NCBI GenBank assembly: GCA_030737875.1
Contig: CM060911.1
Location: 93,702,599 to 93,766,598, forward strand
Source of the DNA: Allium sativum
Lineage: Eukaryota > Streptophyta > Magnoliopsida > Asparagales > Amaryllidaceae
Length of the DNA stretch: 64,000 nt
Direction of reading: 5' to 3'
This document shows positions 11,208 through 22,839 of this stretch, one piece after another; positions within the stretch are counted from its first letter, which is position 1; each line of letters begins with the position of its first letter. A program made the position numbers and the translations under genes. Below the pieces are notes generated by a model. That model had not been told where the DNA came from and searched no databases. It worked only from the letters and a program-made list of their open reading frames with translations.

Positions 11208-12213
11208 ATCTCCACCACTTAAATTCTTTTCATCCTCGAAAAGGAACGGAGCTGAAAGTTGTTTAGCCAACCAACTTAACTTTCATTCTTTAACTTTTCA
11301 GTCTCTAAGAACTTTCTAATTTATCAATAATTTTACTAACACCCTATATTTTCGAAAAATTTCGCTATAACCGCATTTGTATGGGGAGACCTTTAAAACC
11401 GCAACTTGACTCACAGGGCCCTCATCAAAACAAAAGAAAAAGCTAATTGGCTAATAAAATCATCAAAACCCAAGAAAATAATAAACATGTACCTATTTGT
11501 CGGGCATACAATTTTATTCCTCTTCTTAGCTTCCATGTTATGACCTGTTCATTATATACATGTAGACATATGCAATTCCAAACAATTTTCAATTTAGTTC
11601 AATATTTGATTTGATTTGGCTAAATTTACCATTCATTCACATATTGGTTAAATTAATTATTACACAACACAACCAGCAATCAATTAGTTGGTTAACTTTT
11701 CAAACATATATCTTCTATATATATGCTCAAAAATCATATTTTTGATAACAAATCACAATGATAAACCTATCTATGTTTTGGTTCTCACACTTGTCAATTG
11801 GAAATATATAGATATCCCACTTTTGAAACTTGAAAATAAACTACTGATGCTATACAGTCATCAGTAGAATCATCCCCAGGCAACTAGAGTGTGATTCTAT
11901 ATCTATCTAGTATATTTGAGACTTCGAACATGCGTTCATGACGCGTATATGCAAAATCTTCAAATACTCGATTGTCCAAATTCAAAATAAAATAATCAAA
12001 TACATATAATAAAGTTTAAATTTTCAAAACAAAATTCGGTTTCATTTTTATTTTAAAATAACACTCTTTAAAACTAATTCTAGGATACTACTGATCTCAT
12101 CTCTAACGAGTCATTCACTGGATATTACTAATCAAATCTCTGATGAATTATTTCGTTTGGTTCTAATGTGCCTTGTTCTCGAGCTCTGTAAAATAAAGCT
12201 TTGATACCAAAAA
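11208..12213 (-). mobile_element. Interior of element A, non-coding, with polypurine tract and primer-binding site
   Basis: Only 1006 bp between LTRs A1 and A2. In minus sense it begins after LTR A2 with TGGTATCAAAGC (12198-12209), a primer-binding site with one change, and ends with the polypurine module at 11208-11243 (TTCGAGGATGAAAAG, then TTTAAGTGGTGGAGAT). No gag or pol motif exists in any frame. It aligns in parts with the B interior, e.g. a shared block near 11340-11370 (CGAAAAATTTCGCTATAACC). Confidence 0.8.
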
Positions 12214-15200
12214 TGAATTGACCCAAACTTCCCCTTTCGGGAAAGCCCGGATTAAGGTGAGAACATGACACATCAGAGAGCAGACAGAAGAACACTTCAT
12301 TGCTGTTACAACAATTACATCAGAGTAGAATATAACAGAGTATGAATAAATAATATGCATCATAAAAATATCAGAGATTGAAATACATTACACAACAGCG
12401 GAAAAATAATACATAACACAGAAAGAAATATATGGATACAAAGCTTTCCGAATATAGCTCCAGCTGTAAATCAGTATCCTGTAAAATAGAAATCTACAAA
12501 ACCCAAAGCTTAGCTGCCCATGCGGAAAAATAGGGGCACCTAGAGTTTAGGTTAAAACAATAAACTCAAGGTTAGTCATGGGACTGGTGTGAGAACTAAA
12601 ACAGTTATCTAGAACTTTACTTTAGAAATAATGTAAATCAAGGGACCACGCCGTATAACACGGAACGGGTGCATAAAATAGTTTATAAACATCGCAATGC
12701 TTTTCAAAAAATGAAGCTATTATAAGACTCAGGTCCCATCACACAATGCAACGCAAGCCGGAGGATAGAGTTTTACCTTATAATAGCCAAACTTGCTTAG
12801 TACATTTAAAACAAATCATTTGATATTACTATAAGTGTATAGTGTCAAAAACAACTTCAAATATAAATGTATCAATCATAGACGGCACAATATCCCATGC
12901 TACTTTGTCGCAATACTAGTTCTGCAATTAAAATCAAAATGTCATGTATTGGAAATTGGATTCCATCTATAAGTTGAGACCAGGGATGGCTCCTCACCAT
13001 TCGAGACACTCTAGCGAATGCCTCAGGATTACACACTCTGGGCAACCCTTGGATCTTCAGGGTCGGTCCACACTTACGTTAGTGGATTAATTATTCCTGA
13101 ACACACATTTCCCGGTCCAACCGGACCTATCCATCAACCCCATATTGACCAATATATTCGAGGCGCCTCGCTATCCATAAACCACATAGGTAAAAATACA
13201 AATGTCTGGGGCCCATACAATGAAACTACCCATAGCTAGAAAGAAACATCGTGCACTCCCCGCAGTCACGATCCCGTTTTTTTACTCATACCAAGGTGTG
13301 AGGCTCGCGAATTAATGCTATACACAAAGCTATGCTATTTAAAGCCGTGCTTTGATCATTAACTACAAGACTCTGCTTTTCAACAAAAGCCTTGATCATT
13401 TGCATCTCAGCATGACACACTGACAATCCACGCCATGCCACTAATGTCTATTGGTATTTAACCTCTAAGCTCGTATGTCTCACAGAAGGGTGTTAAGTAA
13501 GACAATAAAATCTCCACCACCAAATAGATATATATTTAATAGAGATCAATCAACACTGAATAAAAATCCAATGTCAAACACACATCCATTTACTAGTTCG
13601 TTCTGGGTCTGAACAAAACAGGAGGCACCTTATTCCTCGTCTCGTATGTCCAATACAGGAGAGAGGTCCTCGCATATCCGGTAGATCTCTAAGTACGTTT
13701 GGACAATCACCATTTAATACCTTGTCTTGGGTGTACAGCCAAATCAAGACATCAGTAATCATCCAAACGATGTGAAGAACTCCGGTCTTCAACCACCGTC
13801 TTCATCGTCGACTTATCGTCGTATTAATTATTCAGAATGGGATAAACCCTGTCTTTTCGAATAATTCATGTATCTTATAATCAAGTGCTATAAAAATACA
13901 ACATACGCTTCATTCCAATTCTGAATATTCTTTTATTCAAATATTCATATCCTTTGGGAAAGGTCCCCATTAATTTTATCAAATATAAATTCTTTTAAAT
14001 TTATACTTTAATCTTCCTTTGGATATCAATTCTAAACCAAATTAAGGTTTATCAACTAGTCGGGATAATCGAGCCGTACCGAAGTAATCATTTATTTGTT
14101 AATCCCAATCCCAACTTATTCACCCATGGAGCAAAACTGGTGATACTCCATACCTAACAACATGGTGTTATCGGTAAAATTAATTACCATTTCCTATTCA
14201 AATCTAATTAAAGATTTAACTATCGCCTGGAGTAAAACAGGTGGTACTCCATTCTCGATCGTTTCCCAAATTTGATGATTTAAATTATCACATTCACATT
14301 TCAATCTAATTAAAGATTTATTAAAACTCCACTCAGTTTTAATCTTCTAACAATCATTATTAATGATTATTTAACTTTAGGAAATCAAACATGTCGCATC
14401 TACAATCTACACCGTACCATTGATTTCTGCCGATATATAACCTCTAAGCTCGTACGTCTAGAGAAGGGTGTTAAGCATGAGAATATATTCTTCACCACCA
14501 AACAGATATATATTTAGTAGAGATCAACAATACGGTTCGAAATACAATGTTAGACATGTAATCCTGTCTTTAACTGGGTTAAAGAACCAATGTCGTTTAA
14601 AACACAGTTCATGATAAAACCAATATCACATTCCATTAACCACGGAATCTACATGGAAAAACAGATCAATATATAATTGATATCAATTTCCTTATCTGAC
14701 CAATAATATAAATGGAATAACGATAAAGCCTTTCAAATTCCATATATATTAACAGTCTTCCTCCACATAAGCTCACTTCAATTATTACCAAATCGAATTC
14801 CATTCAAATCCAATTTAATATATTAAATTGGAAAACTTTACTTTGAAAATTTTCCGTTAAATCTTAATAAGGATTTATATATTCTAAATCACATTTCACT
14901 GTTAATCGGGTTAAAGAATGAATGTTGTTAAAAACACAATACCCAATAAACCCAATTCCCATTTCATTTATTCCAATAACCAAAATAATTGAAAACTCTA
15001 ATAATCTTAATTAAAAATTTTATTCTTTTCACAACGCGGTTTAAGAACAGTGTTACTAAAGACACCATTCACGACAAACCCAAAATCACATTCCATTAAC
15101 CATGGAATCTTCACAGAAAAACATATCAACATATAATCGATATCAATTTCCGTATCCGACTAATAATATAAATGGAATAACGACAAAGCCTTTTAAATTC

Positions 15201-15568
15201 CATATATATTAACAGTCTTCCTCCACAGAAGCTCACTTCGTTTATTACCAAATCGAATTCCATTCAATTACAATTTAATATATTAAATTGGAAAACTTTA
15301 CTCTGGGAAATGTCCGTCAAATCTTAATAAGAGATTTATATATTCCAAATCACATTTCACTATTAATCGGGTTAAAGAACGAATGTCGTTAAAAACACAG
15401 TTCACAATAAACCCAATTTCCATTCCATTTTATTCAAATTACCAAATATAACTGGAAACTCTAATAATCTTAATTAAAAGATTTATTCTTTTCGCAACGG
15501 GTTTAAGAACAGTGTTACTGAAGACACCATTCGTGACAAACCCAAAATCCAATTTGATATCAAATATT
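12214..15568 (-). repeat. LTR A2 of element A, interrupted by LTR D
   Basis: It starts TGAATTGACCCAAACTTCC next to the primer-binding site. It shares ordered blocks with LTRs B1/B2 (for example the TGCCC...GGGCACC...GAGTTTAGGTTAAAAC block near 12515-12565). It stops at 15568 where LTR D begins; its remainder should lie beyond the window. Between about 14610 and 15550 it carries a roughly 466-bp tandem duplication. No protein is supported; ORFs here are 60-75 aa and unconserved. Confidence 0.7.
14610..15553. repeat. Tandem duplication of about 466 bp inside LTR A2
   Basis: The block starting CACATTCCATTAACCACGG (near 14619) recurs as CACATTCCATTAACCATGG (near 15086). The following block with AATCGGGTTAAAGAA (about 14905) recurs at about 15367. 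Copies are diverged, so the duplication is not recent. LTRs B1 and B2 carry comparable but not identical duplicated motifs in this part. Confidence 0.7.
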
Positions 15569-15839
15569 TGACGACCAGAATTTCCAGTACCTTTTGAGCT
15601 GACCAAACAACACCAGTCCAACCCAAATTGTATTGGAAACCCAGATGCCAATAGAAAGAATTTAGAAGATGAGATAAGAAAGAAAGAAAGAAATATTAGA
15701 ATAGAAGAAAGAAGAAGAAGATCAACATAGTGTCTCACACCGCAGCGGAACAAAATATAATATATAAATAAATCTTTATTGAGAGCTTGAAATAAAAACT
15801 TACAATCATAAGAGTACATCACATATCTGGACAGTTAAC
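15569..15839 (-). repeat. LTR D, left piece (related to LTR C)
   Basis: It begins TGACGACCAGAATTTCCAG and continues with GAGCTGACCAAACAACAC, matching in order the start of LTRs C (TGTAATGACCCG, GAGCTGACTAAATAACAC). It is cut at 15839 by element B and resumes at 41306. It is a diverged relative of C inserted in LTR A2. Confidence 0.7.
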
Positions 15840-17071
15840 TGAAGCGACTCGAACTTCCCCGGTCTCCGAAGAGAAGAGAAAGAACGAATTACTGTGAGGA
15901 CAAGACAAATCAGAACGCAGACAGAAGAACATTTCATTGCTTATTGCAACAATTCCGTCATAATACAAAAATATACAGAGTATAAATGAATATTACACAG
16001 AAAATATCAGAGATTTAAATTACATTTAAATACATCGCAGCGGAAATAATACAAAACACAACCAGAAGGAGATATACGGATACAAAGCTTTCCGGATATC
16101 GTTCCAGCTGTAAACCAGTATCCTGTGAATATAAATCTAAAAAACCAAAACTACTAGCTGCCCGTGTCAAAGTAAGGGCACCCAGAGTTTAGGTTAAAAC
16201 AATAAACACCAGGTCAGTCATGGGACTGGTGTGGGAACTAAAACAGTTATTATTCTTTATTTTAAAGTTCGGTAAATCAAGGGACCACGCCGTATAACAC
16301 GGAACGAGTTTCCTCCCAAGAATACCAGTGCATAAAACAAACAGCGCAATGCTAAATAAAGAACAATGAAGCTATTATAAGACCCGGTTCCCATCACACA
16401 ATGCAACGCAAGCCGGAGGATAGGGTTTTTACCTTATAATAGCCAAAGAATGCATGATACGTTTAAAACAGATTATTTGATACTATTATAAGTGCATAGT
16501 GTATAAAACAACTTCAAATCATAAGTATCAATCATAGACGGCATAAGCGCCCCATCCCACTATGTCGCCATACTAGGTTCTACAAATAAAACCGCAAAGG
16601 TCACGTATTTGGAAATTAGATTTCCATCTATGAACCGAGGCAAAAGATAGTCCTCTAACAATTCGAGACTGTCTAGTCCGAGTCTCAGGAACAACCGCAA
16701 CTGCCCCTTGGATCGTCAGGGCCGGTCCACCGATGTGGATTATAATGCCCGAACACTACGTTTCTCCGCCCTATGGGGCGTAAATGAGCTAACAAATGAC
16801 TCCTTCGGACCCGGATCGTCCGATCAAACCGAGGCGACTCGCAACAGCAACAACCACAAAAGTCAAACTCGTCAGGACGTGTAAAACCACTGACGCCACT
16901 TCTAACTAGAAAGAAAACGCATGCCCCCCTGAGGTCCTTCTCCTGTTTTTGGTTCATACCGGGTGTGAAACTCGCGAAGTAAACGTTACACAAAGCTACG
17001 CCACAAAGGCCGTGCTTCGATCATCAACCACAAGACTTTGCTTTTCAACAGAAGCCTTGATCATTCGCCAC
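15840..17071 (-). repeat. LTR B1, left piece
   Basis: It matches 34784-36016 of LTR B2 almost base for base. It is interrupted at CGCCAC by the Tekay element; the uninterrupted target reads TTCGCCACACAGACAATTC at 36009-36027 in LTR B2. No gene; the minus ORF at 16685-16993 is an unconserved shadow. Confidence 0.9.
17067..17071. repeat. Target-site duplication of the Tekay element (left)
   Basis: GCCAC immediately before TGTAACACC. The same five bases follow the 3' LTR at 28384-28388, and the empty site in LTR B2 has a single GCCAC. Confidence 0.95.
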
Positions 17072-17496
17072 TGTAACACCCCGTATGTTGAATAACTTAC
17101 TATAATATAAAACAGGGCAGAATTAAATTTTAAAATCTGAATCAGGGAAAATGGGCTATGCCATTGCGTTCGTCTCGGAAAAATACGCGAAATAGAGTCC
17201 GAGTTTTCGAAAATCGGAGTCCGTATAACCCAGTTAAGGCCCGAAGAAGTTTCAGAAAAATTAAAACAGATTTTATATATTAAAAATTCAAATTTCAGAA
17301 GAGGCGGGAAAATTTCCGCCAGACTGAGGGAGTCGACACAGGGGTCGACATGGGTGTCAACCCCCCCCCTTCCGTCGGCCAGTTTTGGCTGGGTGCACCA
17401 TCTTGGCTTTGGGGCTGTGCTTGGTGGCTAGGACGAGATCTGACGGTTCTAATCTGATTTAGGGTTCATCTAATGGCCTAAAACACTTAACTAATC

Positions 17497-17505
17497 TTTA
17501 AATAC
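17497..17505 (+). promoter_or_regulatory. Weakened TATA box in the 5' LTR
   Basis: TTTAAATAC here aligns with TATAAATAC at 25745-25753 in the 3' LTR, followed in both by ACCCTAAGACTACCC. A plant LTR promoter at this position is inferred from sequence only. Confidence 0.5.
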
Positions 17506-17784
17506 ACCCTAAGACTACCCTAATTCATACTAAAACTGGAGACAACGTCGTTATGCCGTCAAAATGCAATTAGAAGGAGCCACCAACAAATTAAAGAGGA
17601 AGATAGCTTCTCAAATCAACTTCTAATCAACTCTAGCAACTTAATCTTCTTCATAGGAGTGCTAATCAACAAGTTGTGAGTACTATAGCCTTAATGATCA
17701 ATTGTTGAAATGATTATGATAGGATATAATAAGGTTATGGCTATGAATGTGGATCAATGCAAGTTATGTTATCATATGCTATGT

Positions 17785-18000
17785 TTTCATGATGTTATGC
17801 AAGTTATGCAAGTCATATGCTATATGTTCATGATGTTATGCAAGTTATGCAAGTTATATGCTACATGATCATGATGTTATGCAAGTTATGCAAGTCATAT
17901 GCTACATGTTCATGATGTTATGCAAGTCATGCAAGTTATATGCTATATGATCATGATGTTATGCAAGTTATGCAAGTGTTAGGCTATGTGTTCATGATGC
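17785..18000 (+). repeat. 41-bp tandem repeat in Tekay 5' LTR
   Basis: About five units built on CATATGCTACATGTTCATGA followed by TGTTATGCAAGTTATGCAAG. The same array lies in the 3' LTR at about 26020-26240. Farther right the motif ATGCAAGTT continues irregularly to about 18420. Confidence 0.85.
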
Positions 18001-20136
18001 TAGTTATGCAAATTGCTATGATAAACATTGATCCATTATGACACCATGATTATGCAAGTTTGGTTTATGATTATATGCAAGTTCATATATGATATGTTGT
18101 GCAAGTTTGGTGTTTGATTATATGCAAGTTCATATATGACATGTTATGCAAGTTTGGTGTTTGATTTTATGCAAGTAACATGTGCAAGTTTACACCTTTG
18201 TATGATATGCATACATATGCAAGTTAACCCCTTTGTATGTCATACATACATATGCAAGTTTACCCCTTTGTATGACATAAGTAGCTTATGCAAGTTAACC
18301 TCTTTATGACATATGTGATTCATGCAAGTTTGGGTTGATTATTTATGCTAGTTGGGTTTGATGCTATATGCATGTTGACACCTTTAAAACCCATGTTGAT
18401 GCTAATGTTATGCAAGTTGAACCCATTGTATTTGTGATGAATCTTCCCTTTTAAGTATGTCATGTTAGCGAATTACGTGGGGAACGACGGGGTTAATATT
18501 CATGTTAATGAAATGGTGTGATGTTGGTATGATTATGCATACCATAAAGTGGATGGACATAATTGAGTCAATTATGTACATTGTTAAATTTGTAATTAAT
18601 TAGGGATAATTAATACAAATTATGGGGGTGATTAATTAGGTGTAATTAATCGACTAAGACACGAGGTTGGACCCTTTTGTAGCATAAGACCGCCCGGAAC
18701 CGACCGGCAAATCCAGCGGCTACAAATGATTGGCCCAATGTGAGAGGTCTTAGGCATAAACTAAATACGTGACAAGTGTAAAGACACGAGGTTAGACTCG
18801 GTTATGGCGTAAGGCTGCCCGGACCCGACCGGCAAATCCAGCTGCCATAAAAGATAGTCTAATGTGAGAGGTCTTTACAACGGTTACGTTCTTAATCAAT
18901 TAAGAAACACTTAACCAGATAAGCATGTAGTGGGGCATGAGGGATTAAGTGGGTGCCTTGGGTGGCATGTGGAAATCAAGTAAGTGCCTTGGGTGGCATG
19001 TGGAAATCTAGTGGGTTGCCTTGGGTGGCAATAGAAAATACGATTAGAATACTTAACCAAGTGGAAACATGTAATTAAACATGATTAAAGGGTTAAGTGG
19101 GATGCACTAGAAAAAGGGACAAGCTTAGGTGGGTAGCTTGTGGGGGCCCATTTCAACCAGTAACCCATATGTATCTTATTGGGCTCGACCCATGTCGAGG
19201 ACGGGACACGCGTACTGGGCTTGAATATAAGAGGCCAAAACGGGTTAGCGGTGGCAACGCAAGTCCAACGGGTTTCATATGCGTGTGTGGACCCGGGCTG
19301 GTAGGTAAGAGGTTGTTGCATCGTGTAGGTATAAGTCGTGCACCATTGGTTGTATCGGGTTGCCACTTTGGGGAGTGATACACCCCACTGTGGGGCCAGC
19401 ACGGGTACCTACGGTAGGGAGCCGATCGCTTGGGGAGTAGTGGGTACACCTAGTTGAGATAGGGGCAGACGGCACCTATGTAGTCAGCTAGGGGTACACG
19501 AAACTACTGGGTAAATTTTCTAAGTCCTTGGGTGGGATCAACCTTTAAGTAGGAATGATTGGTGTGGTGCAGTTAGTAATTACCCCTGGGTGGGTAGATG
19601 CGTCTTTACCGTTATCTTAGTTCGGCCTATGTCTAGTTGGCTGCTTAGTGTAGTCATTTATCCCCTGTCATTACCGTACCAAATTTATATCATACCCTAA
19701 TTACTTTAATGATTGTATTGTTAAAGTTATAGGGCTCACTCAGACTTATGTCTGACCCCGTTGTTTTTATCTTTTTCCCCCTCAGGTCCTCAGGTTGGGC
19801 CTAGCACTAGTGGGATTTGATCAGATTTCTTTATCTATCTTTTGGAGGTTGGACCATGATGTAAAGCCTAGCTTATCTTCTCTATTATGGCTTTTAGTTA
19901 TGTAGTGGGATTATGTACTTATGTTTTTATCAGGATGGATATTTAGTACTTGACTCTTTTATGGTGTTGTAACTAAACATGTTTACCTTCTACTGCAATG
20001 AAATGATGTTTTAGATTTTCAAGTATTATTTATATCTGTCTTGTTGTAATTTTTCTGTTCTATATTCACTTAAAATACTCCACCAAAGTTAAGGCATTCC
20101 TTATGAGTGACCTTAGCGGGTGTGGGGTGTTACACG

Positions 20137-20150
20137 TGGTATCAGAGCTG
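20137..20150 (+). promoter_or_regulatory. Tekay primer-binding site
   Basis: TGGTATCAGAGCTG two bases after the 5' LTR end, complementary to the 3' end of initiator tRNA-Met. It primes minus-strand DNA synthesis in this family. Confidence 0.93.
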
Positions 20151-20330
20151 AAGGTTACCGGAACAGATAAATTTTTTAGAAAACTATTTTTCTAAAAACA
20201 TTTTTGGAAGAAGTATTTTCAAAAACATGTCTTTTAAGAGAAAAGTTTTTGAAAGAAAAGCATAATCCCCAATAGCCATATCTTTATCTTTCGAATTCTC
20301 CGTTTTGAATCTTTCCTTTTTCGTTTCTGC

Positions 20331-21215
20331 ATGGGTGAAGATCTTAACTTTCCGGAGGGTGTGACGATACCAGTATGGTATAGGAGATTGATGGAGGCTA
20401 GGGCCACCACTGCGGGTCTAGCAAACGTTCCTCCACCAACAGTAGCACTCGATCTTCCTCCTCCTCCTCCTCCTCGCACGGATACTTTTGCTAAGACTTG
20501 CAAGGAATTTAAGGCTATGGGAGGGAAACCTTTTCAAGGATCAGAAACTTTTGTCGAAGCTAGAGATTAGCTTAAGGAGGTGGAAGAGTTGATAGATATC
20601 TTTGAGATGGAAGAAGGAAAGAAAGTCAAGTTAGCTGCTTGGTTAATGAAGGGAGAGGCCTCGTTCTGGTGGGAGGTCACTAATGGAGAGCGCCCTGTTG
20701 ACTCTTGGGCGGATTTCAGGCAAAGGTTTATGGCAAATTTTCTCTCAAGGGCGGAGGAAAACTTGTATATGGAGAGGTTCTTGACTCTAAAGCAAGGAAA
20801 CCTACAAGTGAAGGAATATGTCAACAAGTTTAATCAATTGGCAAGGTTTGGCATAGACATGGTGAATGCACCGGAGAAGAAGGCTTTGAGGTTCGTTAAA
20901 GCCTTGAATGAACCGATGCATGGATTGGCTATGACTCACAACCCTATGGGGGCCACCTTTGAGAAGCTAGTAGACATGGCACTCATGCATGAGGAAGAGA
21001 AGGGTCCCAATGCTAATAAGGCACCCGAGAAGAAAGGAGATCAAAAGAGACCTCAACAGCAACAGCAAAACAAGGGTGGGATAGGCAACGGTGGCAAGGG
21101 ATAGAAGAAGTGCTTCAATTGTGGGACACCAGGCCACCTAAGCAAAGATTGTCGGAAGAAGAAGAAGACTGGCTGCTTCCACTGTGGCGAAGCAGGGCAT
21201 CTAGTGAAGGACTGC
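20331..21215 (+). pseudogene. gag: Tekay gag (capsid and two zinc knuckles), interrupted by two stops
   Basis: The particle-forming protein that packages the element RNA. The start ATG at 20331 is the first in frame after the primer-binding site and opens a Pro-rich leader (DLPPPPPPRTDTF). The retrotransposon gag domain follows (FKAMGGKPFQG, LMKGEASFWWEV, RPVDSWADFRQRF, EYVNKFNQLARF). Two CCHC knuckles end it: CFNCGTPGHLSKDC (21111-21152) and CFHCGEAGHLVKDC (21174-21215). In-frame TAG codons at 20568-20570 and 21102-21104 stand where Trp is usual in the family (G to A changes). Apart from these stops the frame is continuous with pol, as usual for this lineage. Full length but not translatable as one product. 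Confidence 0.93.
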
Positions 21216-22839
21216 CCTAAGAAGGGGAAAAGGACAGGATCTACCTCAGGAGGACAGGTGCAAGCTCTTATGGCACCGGGTCAGGCAAGGGGGCAAGTTC
21301 AGGCTCTCGCGGTTCCACAGATTCAGGAAAGAGGTAGAACTATTTCCGTTGAAAGTCTGGTTTTTCTGTTTGATCATCCTGTCCATACTTTGTTTGACTC
21401 TGGCGCATCGCATTCGTTTATCTCATCATCATTAGTTGAGTCACTGCACTTAGACACCAGTCTAGTAGATGATCCCTTGGTTGTTTCAAACCCAACTGGG
21501 GGCTCCACTTATTTGTACATGATATTTTTGGGTTTGAAGATTTCTATACTTAGCGTTGAGTTTAGATGTGATGCTTTTGTTTTGGGCTTCACGGGCTATG
21601 GGTTGATTTTGGGCATGGACTGGTTATCCAGTAATGGTGCCGTTCTTGATTATGAAAGGAGAGTTGCTAGGCTTATGACCCGCTTGGCTAACACTCTCGA
21701 GATTTCTTGTAATCGCATGGATTCTATTATGCTAAGTTATCTTGAATCGCTTGACGCTTCGGTCGAGAGTTTGCGATCTGTTAGAGTGGTCCGGGAGTAC
21801 TCGGATGTGTTAGAGGAGGTGAAGGGCTTACCTCCGAAGCGGGAGATAGACTTCCGAATATATCTGGTGGACAATGCTAAACCAGTATCTTTACCAGTGC
21901 GCCACATGGCTCCTCGTGAGAGGAGAGAACTCCATAAGCAAGTAGGGGAGTTGCTTGAGAAGGGGTTCATAAGATGAAGTATATCGGAGTGGGGTGCTCC
22001 AGTAGTTTTTGCCACGAAGGCGGATGGGTCCCTCAGACTTTGTGTAGACTATAGAGAACTCAACTAGCTCACAAAGAAGAATAGACACCCATTGCCGAGG
22101 ATTGATGATCTTTTTGATCAGTTGGTCACAGTTGGACTTGGCCACGGGGTTTCATCAGTTGAGAGTGGCTGAGGATAGCATAGACAAGACTGCCTTTAGG
22201 ACTCCGGATGGGTTCTATGAGTGGCCGGTGATGCCATTTGGTTTGACGAACGCCCCAGCATACTTTGTTGATTTGATGAGTAGGGTTTTCAGGGAGTACC
22301 TTAATAAGTTCGTGGTGGTCTTTGTTGATGATATCTTAGTATTTTCTAAGAGTGAGGAAGAGCATGCCCTACATCTTAGGGAAGTGTTGGAGACTCTTCG
22401 AGCACATAGCCTTAAGGCTAAATTCTCTAAATGTCACTTTTGGAGGAAGGAAGTGCGGTTCTTGGGGCACGTGGTCTCCAAGGAAGGGATAGCTGTGGAT
22501 CCCGCGAAGGTAGTATCCATCCAAGATTGGAAGGCTCCGAAGAGTGCTACCGAGGTGAGGAGTTTCTTTGGGTTGGCTGGCTACTATAGGAAGTTTATCA
22601 AGGACTTTGCGAAGATATCAGCCCCATTAACTCGCTTGACAAAGAAGAATCTAGTCTTCGCATGGGACGTAGATTGTGATGATGCGTTCCAACGGTTAAA
22701 GAGAGCTTTAACCACAGCTCCAGTCTTAGTGTTGCCAGATGGGAGTAAGCCATTTGTTGTTTATACCGATGCTTGTGGGACAGGACTGGGCGCAGTCTTA
22801 ATGCAGGTTGGAAGGGTAATAGCCTACGGTGGAAGGTAG
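21216..22839 (+). pseudogene. pol: Tekay protease, reverse transcriptase and start of RNase H, with three stops and a frameshift
   Basis: The aspartic protease has its active-site DSG at 21396-21404 (HTLFDSGASHSFIS) and a GMDWL motif. Reverse transcriptase follows: [20 protein letters not shown], then [19 protein letters not shown], the catalytic FVDD at 22321-22332, and FLGHVVS. RNase H begins with [15 protein letters not shown]. Breaks: TGA at 21975-21977 after KGFIR, TAG at 22066-22068 after YRELN, TAG at 22837-22839 in the RNase H. Near 22115-22135 about 20 bp between DQL and LDLATG are missing and the frame shifts by one register, removing the usual residues just before motif A. The enzyme would copy element RNA into DNA; this copy cannot. 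Confidence 0.93.

Larger units (their letters stand above)
17072..20134 (+). repeat. Tekay 5' LTR (3063 bp)
   Basis: TGTAACACCCCG...GGTGTTACA. Inside are a short GTCGAC/poly-C tract (about 17333-17371), a weakened TATA box (17497), a 41-bp tandem array rich in TTATGCAAG (about 17785-18000), a diverged 95-bp direct duplication (from 18657 and from 18782), a 34-bp-type GCCTTGGGTGGCA repeat (18950-19035), and a 93-aa ORF (19097-19378) that is also open in the 3' LTR. Confidence 0.96.

Noticed and set aside
19085..19475. Several overlapping minus-strand ORFs in the Tekay LTR
   Set aside because: Shadows in a G-rich stretch; antisense to the element and without any motif.
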